Below are positions 25,055 to 33,643 of a DNA stretch of 64,000 nt, piece after piece. The first letter of the stretch is position 1, and every line of letters starts with the position of its first letter. A model generated the notes under the pieces. The model made no database searches and had not been told where the DNA came from. It saw nothing but the letters and a program-made list of their open reading frames with translations. The position numbers were made by a program, and so were the translations under genes. Source of the stretch: Alcaligenes aquatilis (GTDB taxonomy: Bacteria > Pseudomonadota > Gammaproteobacteria > Burkholderiales > Burkholderiaceae_B); assembly GCF_003076515.1 (NCBI RefSeq), contig NZ_CP022390.1:2604001-2668000 (forward strand), given 5' to 3'.

Positions 25055-26770
25055 TCAATCTGCAGGCCCAACAAACGTATTCAGCGCCGTTGCAATCCTC
25101 TTGCGTCGCTCAAGCAAGAAAGCCTTGTAGCTTTCCACTTCCAGCAGCGATGCCTCAACCGGGATGCACTGTGCTGAGAACGCTGGCTCGCCAAGCTCGT
25201 CCACCAGCGGGGGCAGGTAAACCGCCGGGGCCTTGTCGCTGATCGCGCGATTCGTCTTGCCGCCGATGAAGGCCAGATTGGCGATGTCATCCGCCTCGCG
25301 GGCAGTGAAGCTGGTCTTTAGTACGGCTTTGGGAAAGATGTGATGGAACTGCAAGCGATGCTGGACGCCCGAATGATCCAGAGCAATGGCCAGATGGCTG
25401 CGCCAATCTTTCGCACCGGCAGCGCGGAAAGCCAGGAACATGGTCTTGAATAGCGCGCTGCGCTGGTTGCGGCCTTCCAGCTCCTCCGCGGTAATGTCCA
25501 GGCGGCCGAACTGCAGGCGCAGCCGGTCGATCAGCTCGCTCACCGCTCCGCCCTGACGAATATTTGCCAAATCCTGATCCAGAATGGTTTCGCTGGAGCC
25601 TCGGGAGAAGCGGCCTTTGGCATTGGCCATCAGCGCCCAGTAGCGCAGTTGGCGGGCCTCATCGTTGCTCAGCGCATAGTTGCGGCTATGCCCGAAATAC
25701 GCCAACACCACTAGCAGGAAAGGCGACGACAACAGTGCCGGGCTATCGATGCCAAGATTGCTGCGCAGGAAGTTGAGCGCGAATTCCATGCCATCGCGGG
25801 CTTCTTTCCATGCCTTCTGCAGCTTCTCCACATTCAGACTACCCACGATCTGAAAGCGTGATTGACCCGTGGCAAACGCCATCAGATTCTTCAAGTGCAA
25901 ACCGAGATCAAGGTCAAAGCCTGTCTTGGCGCATGCCTTCTGGAAATCCTGGAACGTCTGCAGCGAGTGCCGCCACTTGGCGGTGATCTGAGCCAGAGCC
26001 AAGTCGGAACTGCGCAGCTTGGCTCCCAGTGAATTGACCCGGACGAAGATTTCCGTGACCTCATCGTAGGAAAGCGTGCGTTCCAGCACGTCCATCCGAT
26101 AAACGTACTTGCGGATGCCACGTAGACGGGCCAGGCGTTGGCTGTACTTCTCGTACCGCGGATCGTCAAAACCACTGATACCGGCACGTTTTAGGAAAGG
26201 CGCATCGTTGTCGGTCTTGAATACTTCCGACACTTTCATCCAATGCGGCAACTGCTCCAGCTTCCTCGTGGCCACTACGAAAGTCATCTTGTTGAAGCGC
26301 TTGAGCAGTTCGTCCTCGGTCGAGTCCGTCTCATCACCAATCAGTTCGCTATCGTCGTCAACATCGTCCTCGTCGTCGCCGTTCTCTTCCACTTCGGTCA
26401 CCACCGCCAACTGGTCGGGATGTTCCAAGTTGAACAGCAAGTCGATAGGCCGACGACGGCCGCGCACCGATACTGGCTCACCACGAATGACGGCAGAAAG
26501 CGATGTCAGACGCTGCTGACCATCCAGCAGAAGCCGCGTGCTCTGGTAAGGATTCGTGCTCTGACTGACCGCGAAATCCTGCAGCGGAACAGCCTCGTCG
26601 GTTTCCCAAAGCAGGATTGCGCCCGAAGGGTAGCCGCGATACAGCGAATCCAGCAGATCGCGCACTCGCGTAGAACGCCACACGTACTGGCGCTGCATCT
26701 CCGGCAAGCGCAGCTCGCCGCGCTCGATCATTGATACCAGTTCTTCAACGCTTGCTTCGGCCTTGGCCAT
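25055..26770 (-). CDS. DUF262/GmrSD-like nuclease
   Basis: A 571-residue protein with the DUF262 N-terminal domain: L-P-E-M-Q-R-Q-Y-V-W (residues 22-31) and the catalytic-type D-G-Q-Q-R motif (residues 83-87). The C-terminal half ends in an HNH/DUF1524-like part with F-H-H-I-F-P-K near residue 475 and N-L-A-F-I-G-G-K-T-N. This is the layout of GmrSD, a modification-dependent (type IV) restriction enzyme, and of BrxU-like effectors. Residues 127-155 are an unusual acidic run. The ATG at 26770 is chosen for the AAGGA ribosome-binding site. It is the last gene of the seven-gene operon, 13 bp after the HNH gene. Confidence 0.85.
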   Translation of the reverse strand: MAKAEASVEELVSMIERGELRLPEMQRQYVWRSTRVRDLLDSLYRGYPSGAILLWETDEAVPLQDFAVSQSTNPYQSTRLLLDGQQRLTSLSAVIRGEPVSVRGRRRPIDLLFNLEHPDQLAVVTEVEENGDDEDDVDDDSELIGDETDSTEDELLKRFNKMTFVVATRKLEQLPHWMKVSEVFKTDNDAPFLKRAGISGFDDPRYEKYSQRLARLRGIRKYVYRMDVLERTLSYDEVTEIFVRVNSLGAKLRSSDLALAQITAKWRHSLQTFQDFQKACAKTGFDLDLGLHLKNLMAFATGQSRFQIVGSLNVEKLQKAWKEARDGMEFALNFLRSNLGIDSPALLSSPFLLVVLAYFGHSRNYALSNDEARQLRYWALMANAKGRFSRGSSETILDQDLANIRQGGAVSELIDRLRLQFGRLDITAEELEGRNQRSALFKTMFLAFRAAGAKDWRSHLAIALDHSGVQHRLQFHHIFPKAVLKTSFTAREADDIANLAFIGGKTNRAISDKAPAVYLPPLVDELGEPAFSAQCIPVEASLLEVESYKAFLLERRKRIATALNTFVGPAD

Positions 26771-26783
26771 GTTTTTCCTTCGA

Positions 26784-27551
26784 TCAGGCACCGAGCAGGA
26801 AGCGCTCGCGGTGCCACTGTAAATAATGCCGGTGCTCGCTGGCCAGCCAGCGCAACGTCATTCCCGAATGAATGCCAAGCCCAGGCAGATCGCTTTGGGA
26901 CAGGCGGGTGCTGGTCAGCAGATGCCCGGCATCGTCGAAGCTGATCAGAAAGCGATCGAACAGCGCATCGAGACTGGCCACCAGCAGAAAGCCGTTGAAG
27001 GCATCCAACCGCTCAGCATCGTCGGCACATTCGGCCCAGGGTTTGGCATGGCTGGCACGCAGGGCTTCAGTCACCGCGACGCCAGTCACTGCGCAGGAAC
27101 CTCCCCAGTAGGTCAGCAAGGCATCGCGGTAACGCGCCTGCCCCACGCGCTGACGCACCAGGCGCTCGACTTCCGTGCCCCGGGCTTCGGCAGACATCAT
27201 CTCGACAGCTTGCACCACGGCCGCGTGGTAGTCGCGCACTGCCTGATTCGGCAAGGCTTGCGACAGGCTGGCCGTGCGGCGCAAGAGAGCCGCCAAATCT
27301 GGCAGAGTTGGCACAAAAAACACGTCATCGGCTCCGGCCCTAGGTTGGAAGCTGCGCAGCAACTCCGGCAGCAGCGCGGGCGTGGCAGGTTGAAAGCGCA
27401 CCTCGAAGCCTCCGGCCAATGCTGTCACCGCCGCCTGGCTTCGATGACGAGCCGAAGCCAGTGTTACCGCATCGCCCGCCGACGACAGCACGTGCTCGAA
27501 GCCGTTGTCGTGGCCGGTTTTCTCGATGAGGGCGCGTTGGAGAAGATTCAT
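26784..27551 (-). CDS. HNH endonuclease
   Basis: A 255-residue protein. The first 140 residues have no recognisable motif. The C-terminal part is an HNH_2-like nuclease: C-A-V-T-G (Cys153), A-S-H-A-K-P-W (His168), R-L-D-A-F-N-G (Asn186) and L-D-A-L-F-D followed by I-S-F. Such proteins are common in restriction clusters. The start codon overlaps the upstream ATPase stop as ATGA, so translation is coupled. It may cut in concert with the ATPase or the methylase/helicase genes. Confidence 0.85.
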   Translation of the reverse strand: MNLLQRALIEKTGHDNGFEHVLSSAGDAVTLASARHRSQAAVTALAGGFEVRFQPATPALLPELLRSFQPRAGADDVFFVPTLPDLAALLRRTASLSQALPNQAVRDYHAAVVQAVEMMSAEARGTEVERLVRQRVGQARYRDALLTYWGGSCAVTGVAVTEALRASHAKPWAECADDAERLDAFNGFLLVASLDALFDRFLISFDDAGHLLTSTRLSQSDLPGLGIHSGMTLRWLASEHRHYLQWHRERFLLGA

Positions 27552-29491
27552 GTCAACGCCGCTTGTTCGACACCCAAGCGCTTACGAAGAAGAAGCCCGT
27601 CTACGCTATCTGTTGAGAGCCTATACCGCTCATAAGCCTTGAATGATTCAGGTGGCGCTGTCGAGGTGGTGACGATGTATTGCAGCGAGTCGCCACCGTT
27701 TTCTGCGACATGCCCGAGCAATGCCCAGAGTATGTTTTCGCTCATTTCCGCTTCGCGGGGAGAATCATGCAACAGGAACCCGGGATGGAAGCTTTGCTCC
27801 TGAGTACTATCGAGCAAGCAAGCGACATCGCCGGCTAGAATTTCCAGCACTTTGTATGTAGTCGAATGCATCGGCCCCATCCGGAAGGGGTGATTGCGGT
27901 GTTTTTCTTCATCATTGAAAACACCCCACTGGAAAGAGGGTAACGACCTGGCAACAGCCTTCATGGCTTCACTGATCGCTTGGCGGCGACCTGCTACCAC
28001 TTGGCGCTCTTTCTCAAGTTGCAGTTGCAACTGCTCATAGCGGCGTCGAACTAGATCCAGCTTGCGCTGTACTGCATCCATGTCAGCTGATTGTGTTTTT
28101 CCTGATGCGAGGCTTTCATAATATTCGTAGTTCTCGATAGTCTCGCTGAGTAGCTGATCGTCCGACAGTGCTTGAGCATACCTCTGGTCCAGATCAACAC
28201 TTTTCCCGTCAATATCGGCAAGTGCGTTATCCAATGGCGTTATCTCATCCCCTATTTCTCCCAGGCGACGGCGCAGAGGAGTCAGACTACTCTCAAGGGA
28301 TTCTTTGGTTTGCTGATGAAGCACACTGCGCTGCTTTCGGTCAATTTGAACTTGTCCGATGCGCCGAATGACATAGTCGCACTCTTTGAGCAGGCGATTC
28401 CCTGCATCGCAATGCTTCGAGAGATTCTGTTGCAATGATGCTGCTTCGTTTTGCAGCGCCTCCAACTGCTCGATATCGCCAGCAATCAACGCTTCCATCT
28501 GGGCGACTTCATTGGCAATCACGTCCAGATTGCTTTTCAGCGGCGTACGCCTTTCAAGCAATCGCTGGCGCTCGTGTGCAAGCACCTTTCGCTCTTCCTC
28601 GATCGATTGCAATTCCTGCTGATAGGCTTCGTGGCGTTGCCTGGCAATACCAATCAGGTTGGGATGTTCGATCAATCCTTCCTGGCGGAAGGGTGTATTG
28701 ATTGGCGCTTCAAGGCGATTGGCCAATTGGCGGCGCACGTGGTTCAGCAAACGCGCGGGTTCCTCCCGTAACTGATCCAGCCTCGACTTTTGGGATTCCA
28801 CAGCTTTGGCTGCGCCATCCAGGTCGCGCAGCGTCGTGGCGTCGTGCAGCAGACCCAACACGATCTGTATGAGAGCAAGAGGCGATTTCGCCGGCAAACT
28901 GAACCGGACACCTTCTGCACGCCATTGGAAGTAATGCTGGTATCGGGCGTTTTGGTCACGGGAGCACCAGGCCAGAATGTGGTGCCATTCAATAGGCTGC
29001 CCGGAACCAGGCAGTTCCTGAACCGGTAAGGTTCCGACAAAATGCTGTCGCAGTGCATCCTGGTAAGCAGGATATTCGTTCTCTGCGTTATCGACGGCCA
29101 GCTGTCGCCAATCCAAATTACGGGAAGCGCGGTACATCTTCTGGTGTCGCCACGGCTTCAGAACGGTCCATGTTTCCCCACCGACATGCACACGGGCTGC
29201 AACTGCCCCCTCCTTCAAATCCTCGCTTTGCAGCAGTTCATCACGTAAGGCCGATCCCTCGGACCAGAGAGGGTCGTCCAGTGCGAACCGCAGTAATTGG
29301 CAAAAAGCCGTTTTCCCAACACCATGCCCGGAGCTGCCTTTCCCTGGCGGGGATACGATCAGGTTGAGTCCTTGACGCAGCGGTATCTCGCGCAAGGGCT
29401 CACTCGCTGTCAGTGACTTCAGCAGCCACAGCGTCTCCACCCATAGGTGTGGCTTCGCGGGAAACGGTTCTGGAATACCGACTGCGTTCAT
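27548..29491 (-). CDS. SMC/RecN-like coiled-coil ATPase
   Basis: A 647-residue protein with Walker A G-H-G-V-G-K-T (residues 55-61) near the N-terminus, a long charged, Gln/Glu/Leu-rich coiled-coil centre (about residues 230-510) and a C-terminal part with a Walker-B-like F-L-L-H-D-S-P-R-E near residue 575. This head-coil-head layout resembles SMC-like and DUF2326-type defence ATPases. The usual Walker B second acidic residue is replaced by D-S-P, as in that group. Only 3 bp separate it from the methylase stop, and it overlaps the HNH gene. A DNA-sensing or loop-loading role is inferred. Confidence 0.82.
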   Translation of the reverse strand: MNAVGIPEPFPAKPHLWVETLWLLKSLTASEPLREIPLRQGLNLIVSPPGKGSSGHGVGKTAFCQLLRFALDDPLWSEGSALRDELLQSEDLKEGAVAARVHVGGETWTVLKPWRHQKMYRASRNLDWRQLAVDNAENEYPAYQDALRQHFVGTLPVQELPGSGQPIEWHHILAWCSRDQNARYQHYFQWRAEGVRFSLPAKSPLALIQIVLGLLHDATTLRDLDGAAKAVESQKSRLDQLREEPARLLNHVRRQLANRLEAPINTPFRQEGLIEHPNLIGIARQRHEAYQQELQSIEEERKVLAHERQRLLERRTPLKSNLDVIANEVAQMEALIAGDIEQLEALQNEAASLQQNLSKHCDAGNRLLKECDYVIRRIGQVQIDRKQRSVLHQQTKESLESSLTPLRRRLGEIGDEITPLDNALADIDGKSVDLDQRYAQALSDDQLLSETIENYEYYESLASGKTQSADMDAVQRKLDLVRRRYEQLQLQLEKERQVVAGRRQAISEAMKAVARSLPSFQWGVFNDEEKHRNHPFRMGPMHSTTYKVLEILAGDVACLLDSTQEQSFHPGFLLHDSPREAEMSENILWALLGHVAENGGDSLQYIVTTSTAPPESFKAYERYRLSTDSVDGLLLRKRLGVEQAALT

Positions 29492-29494
29492 CCC

Positions 29495-32400
29495 TTACCC
29501 CCTTTTTTGCAGACTTTCCGTTTGCATGGACGATTCTGGTGTGGTCAATGCCTTCTCCAAAGCCGACTCCTGTTGTTGCCTTGCTTCAATCAAGGCTCTG
29601 GCAAGCGACGCCGTACGATTGTCGCCCAGCACCTGTGTCAAACCTTCCGAATCGCGGATGGACAGGGGCGCTGTTGTCGGCACACCCAACACGCTGCGAA
29701 GCCAGGCACAAATATGTAACCACCGCTCGTTCTTGACCGGTTGTCGCCACTCGGTCAGAAGTTTCCTGTGCGAACTATGCTCCGGCAAGGTTGTCAGCAG
29801 GATCTGGCGAAGGTGAATGTCATCGCATGTACCTGCCTGAAGGAGGATGTCGCAGATCAACCCCGCCAGCCAGTCCTCGGCTTCGGTAGCTGGCGTGTAC
29901 CCCTCTGCATAGGTTCGGAATGGTGTGCCGGGACGAGCTGGCTGGGCTTGCGGAATGATGGCCTGCGGCGCTTGTTCCAACCGTTCCCACGCCTCCAGAA
30001 CCAGCCTTTGCGTGCGGTATTCCTCATATTTTCTAAACTCATTAGCCTGAACACTGGGAAATCCTCTAAATACTTGCTGGATATCCTTGGGCGAAGCATT
30101 GGCAATACGTAAAAACATTGCTTCGAGCGCTATTCTGCCTGGATGGTCTACTGATGTAACCCGCTGATCATCGGCGCAACCAGATATGCGCCAACCATCC
30201 TTTGATAGAGATAGCGCCAATTTAGCAGCCTCAAGCATTAAAGGGTTTTCTGGGGAAAATTCAGGCATTGGGAGATGAGCCAGTACATACCCCTTTATGT
30301 GTTTATCCACATATGGGCGGATAATAAAATCAGCCAGGAATGAACTAAGGTATCCGGCATAAAATGCCAGCGCCAATTCGGATTGCTGATCCAAATTCAT
30401 AGGAACGAGCATTGGTGCATCATATGTAGACACGAATCCCGCCGGAACCAAACAAGAAATTAGTGTTCTAGTGTCATCATTCCTAGCGATATCTCTAAAA
30501 ACCACCCTCGGATTTGTAAGCCAAATATCTGGATCAAGATCTTTCCTTACAATGCGCTCATGGACGTCACTTGTCTTGACCCATTTTTCAGTGAGCCCAA
30601 ACCTCGGATTAAAATAGTGAAAACTGCCATTTTTCAATAGCGCCCAGTCGGTATCGTGCTGGGGGCAACTGAAGAATAAATCCTTGTCTGACGATGCATG
30701 AAACTCCGCAACTATTCGATACTCAAGGCTTTTAAGGGTCAGTAGTTTCGATACAAGCCTACTGTGAATATTTGCTTGATCTAGATCGTTATATATGACG
30801 GCACTTCTCTCAGCGCCAAGAATTTGGTCAAGCTTATCTCGATGAATTTCGTGCCATGAAATTTCCCTCAGATCAGAGGGTGAGCGAACAACAGCACTAA
30901 AAGCATGTTTATTGACCAGTTGTTTTGTAAAAGTGATGGCAAGAAATCTATAGCTAGCATGTACGTCTGGGAAGAATTTTTTCTGGCCATTCTGCAGATG
31001 CAAAATGGATATTACTGAGCCAGCATTAAACAAAATTCTCCTAAGATCGCCGCAATCATCCTCAAACATAAATCCTATGGGCAGGATAAATCCGCATCGT
31101 GCTTGTGCATTCAGCAGATAAGGAGTGACAGCCAAAAATAGTTTGTACAAGTCACGTCGCCCAGAGAGCACAGAGTAAACTCCGTTTCCGAACCATTTTT
31201 TCTGTCGTTCATGAAAGTTTTCATCAACGGCATCATCGCGGTTTTGCACAATTTCCCACGGCGGATTGCCCAGCACACAGTCGAAACCTCCTTGCGCGAA
31301 AACTTGTGGGAAGGCCAGCGGCCAATGGAGCACGCGGGTTTGCTCGCAGGCCACACGGGTGGCGGCGATGGAAGCGGCGTACTCGGTCTGGGCGCGTTGC
31401 GGGTCAGTCAGTAGCGCATGAAGGGTGATGCTGGTGGGCACGGTTTCTACTGTGTCCTCCGTCTTGGGCAGCAAGTAGGCGCCCACCAGTGCATGGGCGG
31501 CCAGCGCCAGCGGGCTGTGGGCGGAGTCCTCCAGAAAGTGGCGCCAGGCTTGTTCCTTGGCGGCCACCTGTTCGGGCGTGTCAGCGGGCAGGGTTTCGAT
31601 AGCGCGCAGGGCTTCGAGGCCGCCGAGGTTGTCCATGCCCAGCAGCATCTGACGACCTTGCAGGTCCTTGGCGATCTGCTTGAGGCCTGCGGCGTTGGCC
31701 TTGGCCAGTGCTTTGCAAACGTCCTTATCGTCGCCGCTTAAGGGTTTGAAGGCCTCCTTGGCGATGCCTTGTTTCAGCACGTTCAGATCGGCTAGGCCGA
31801 GCAGGGCATCGCCTACTTGCAGGTGGTGGTCGAGAAAGCCCAACGGGCGGCCTTCCTCATAGCCTTCCAGCCACAAGGCCATGCGTGCCAGTTCGATGGC
31901 CATGGGGTTGCGGTCCACGCCGTAGATGCAGCGGGCCACCACTTCGCGCAGGGCGTGGCGGTAGTCCTGCGGCTGGATGGCGCCTTCCTGCCCGCCTTCA
32001 AGGCTGCGCAACTGGGCCAGCTTTTCCGCTAGGCGGCGGGCAGCGGCCAGCAGGAAGTGGCCGCTGCCGCAGGCCGGGTCGATGACTCGGATGGCCAGCA
32101 GCGCCTCGGTGGGGTTGGCCGACTGCGCGGCCAGGCGCTGTTCGATGACGGGATCGAGCGCGCTCTTGATCAGCTCTTGCACCAGGCTGTCGGGGGTGTA
32201 GTAGCTGCCGGTGAGTTTGCGGGCGTTGCCAGCGGTGCTGCCTTCCTCGGTGTGGCCGGCGAATCCGAACGTGCGCGCGAGCAGGTCGATGACGGGCACC
32301 AGTTCCAGCAGACTTTCGTAGACACTGCCCAGTTCCTCCGGGCCCATGTTGCGGTAGTCCACCGGCACCAGGCTTTGCCCGCCGGCCGGTTTGGCCCAGC

Positions 32401-33619
32401 GCAGATTTTGCAGGGAGGCGAGCAGATGGGCGTTGTCCAGGCTGGCGGCGTCCAGATCGGGGCATTGCTCGGGGGCGAACAGGCCGCCCAAGGCGGGCAA
32501 GGCCAGGCTCGGCTCTCCCTGGGTCAGGCCGTGGAAGACGATGCGGATGGCTTGCCATTGGTCGTCGTGCCGGGTGCGGGCGCGGCGCTTGAGGCATAAA
32601 TCGCGCAAGCGAGCCAGGGCGTAGCCTTCGGCATAGGCGCGGCGGGCGGCCAGCGCTTCGGCGCTGTCGTCCTGCGGGTGCAGCACACTGCGCTCTTCCA
32701 CGGTGAAGATGAAGATGAGTCGGTAGATCAGGCGCAGCAGTTGTTCAAAATATTTGGCCTTAGGGAGCGTTCCGTCGTTCAAGGCGGCGCGCAGGGCGTG
32801 GTTGGCGGGGTGTTGCAGGAAGCCTTGGCCGAAGGTCAGCAGGGCCTGCTCCACGCCATTGCGCAGGCCCTCGCGCACACGTGAGCCCTCCTGCTGGCCT
32901 TCGCTGCGCCATTGTTCCCAGATGCACGCCGTAGCGCCCTGGCCGGGGCGAGATGCGCGGCTGGCATGCAGTAGACGCCAGACGTTGGCGAACTCGGCAT
33001 AACGCTGGCCTCCAAGAAGGTCGGCCAGATCGACTTCGAGAAAGCTGGGACGGGTGAGCGAGGCAGCGTCGCGCAGCAGACGCAGTTGCTTGCCGTTGCT
33101 GACAATGCCCCATTGCAGCGCTTCGCTGGCGTTGAGCAGTTCCTGCATAGCCTGGAACGGGGCTTTCTTGCGATTGCCGCCGCCCTGCACGGCAAACCGC
33201 GCATCGGCTTCGTCCAGGCCCACAGTGTGTGGTGCCACCAGGACGGGCAAGGTATCAGCCATGAGGCTGACCGGGTAACGCAGCTCACCCACTTGCTGTG
33301 CTGCCGTGGCTTGCAAGGTGGTGTAGCCAAAGGCGTCGCGCAGCAGTTCGTGGATGAAGGCCATGGTGAGCTGCATGGCATCGACGTCGGCGCGTTCCAT
33401 CTGCGCGGCGAAGTGCTGCCATTGGGCGCAGGCGATCTGGAAAGCGCGGCTGTATTCGTCCTTGAGCTTGACGCCCTTGGGGGTGCCGTAGTCTGCCTCG
33501 CTCTGGGCGCTGGCGCGGCCCTGAGCGGCTTTTTCCAGTTGATCGGGCAGGAATAGCCCGCCTTCGAGTTTGAGGGTGGGTAGGTTGAGCGTGGTCTGGG
33601 CCTTACGGATGCGTTTCAT
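29495..33619 (-). CDS. Eco57I-type adenine DNA methylase (DrmMI/PglX-like)
   Basis: A 1374-residue protein with an N-terminal helical region of about 480 residues. The SAM-binding motif I is D-P-A-C-G-S-G-H-F near residue 516, and the adenine-methylase motif IV N-P-P-W is near residue 786. The part after it (about residues 790-1195) is the expected target-recognition region and is encoded by strikingly AT-rich DNA (about 30030-31260) compared with both flanks. Length and layout resemble BREX PglX and DISARM class 1 DrmMI. It likely marks host DNA at N6-adenine; an unmarked target would be attacked. It is tightly packed between the SNF2-like and ATPase genes. Confidence 0.85.
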   Translation of the reverse strand: MKRIRKAQTTLNLPTLKLEGGLFLPDQLEKAAQGRASAQSEADYGTPKGVKLKDEYSRAFQIACAQWQHFAAQMERADVDAMQLTMAFIHELLRDAFGYTTLQATAAQQVGELRYPVSLMADTLPVLVAPHTVGLDEADARFAVQGGGNRKKAPFQAMQELLNASEALQWGIVSNGKQLRLLRDAASLTRPSFLEVDLADLLGGQRYAEFANVWRLLHASRASRPGQGATACIWEQWRSEGQQEGSRVREGLRNGVEQALLTFGQGFLQHPANHALRAALNDGTLPKAKYFEQLLRLIYRLIFIFTVEERSVLHPQDDSAEALAARRAYAEGYALARLRDLCLKRRARTRHDDQWQAIRIVFHGLTQGEPSLALPALGGLFAPEQCPDLDAASLDNAHLLASLQNLRWAKPAGGQSLVPVDYRNMGPEELGSVYESLLELVPVIDLLARTFGFAGHTEEGSTAGNARKLTGSYYTPDSLVQELIKSALDPVIEQRLAAQSANPTEALLAIRVIDPACGSGHFLLAAARRLAEKLAQLRSLEGGQEGAIQPQDYRHALREVVARCIYGVDRNPMAIELARMALWLEGYEEGRPLGFLDHHLQVGDALLGLADLNVLKQGIAKEAFKPLSGDDKDVCKALAKANAAGLKQIAKDLQGRQMLLGMDNLGGLEALRAIETLPADTPEQVAAKEQAWRHFLEDSAHSPLALAAHALVGAYLLPKTEDTVETVPTSITLHALLTDPQRAQTEYAASIAATRVACEQTRVLHWPLAFPQVFAQGGFDCVLGNPPWEIVQNRDDAVDENFHERQKKWFGNGVYSVLSGRRDLYKLFLAVTPYLLNAQARCGFILPIGFMFEDDCGDLRRILFNAGSVISILHLQNGQKKFFPDVHASYRFLAITFTKQLVNKHAFSAVVRSPSDLREISWHEIHRDKLDQILGAERSAVIYNDLDQANIHSRLVSKLLTLKSLEYRIVAEFHASSDKDLFFSCPQHDTDWALLKNGSFHYFNPRFGLTEKWVKTSDVHERIVRKDLDPDIWLTNPRVVFRDIARNDDTRTLISCLVPAGFVSTYDAPMLVPMNLDQQSELALAFYAGYLSSFLADFIIRPYVDKHIKGYVLAHLPMPEFSPENPLMLEAAKLALSLSKDGWRISGCADDQRVTSVDHPGRIALEAMFLRIANASPKDIQQVFRGFPSVQANEFRKYEEYRTQRLVLEAWERLEQAPQAIIPQAQPARPGTPFRTYAEGYTPATEAEDWLAGLICDILLQAGTCDDIHLRQILLTTLPEHSSHRKLLTEWRQPVKNERWLHICAWLRSVLGVPTTAPLSIRDSEGLTQVLGDNRTASLARALIEARQQQESALEKALTTPESSMQTESLQKRG

Positions 33620-33643
33620 GGTTGTTCTTCTCTAGGCCGAGGC

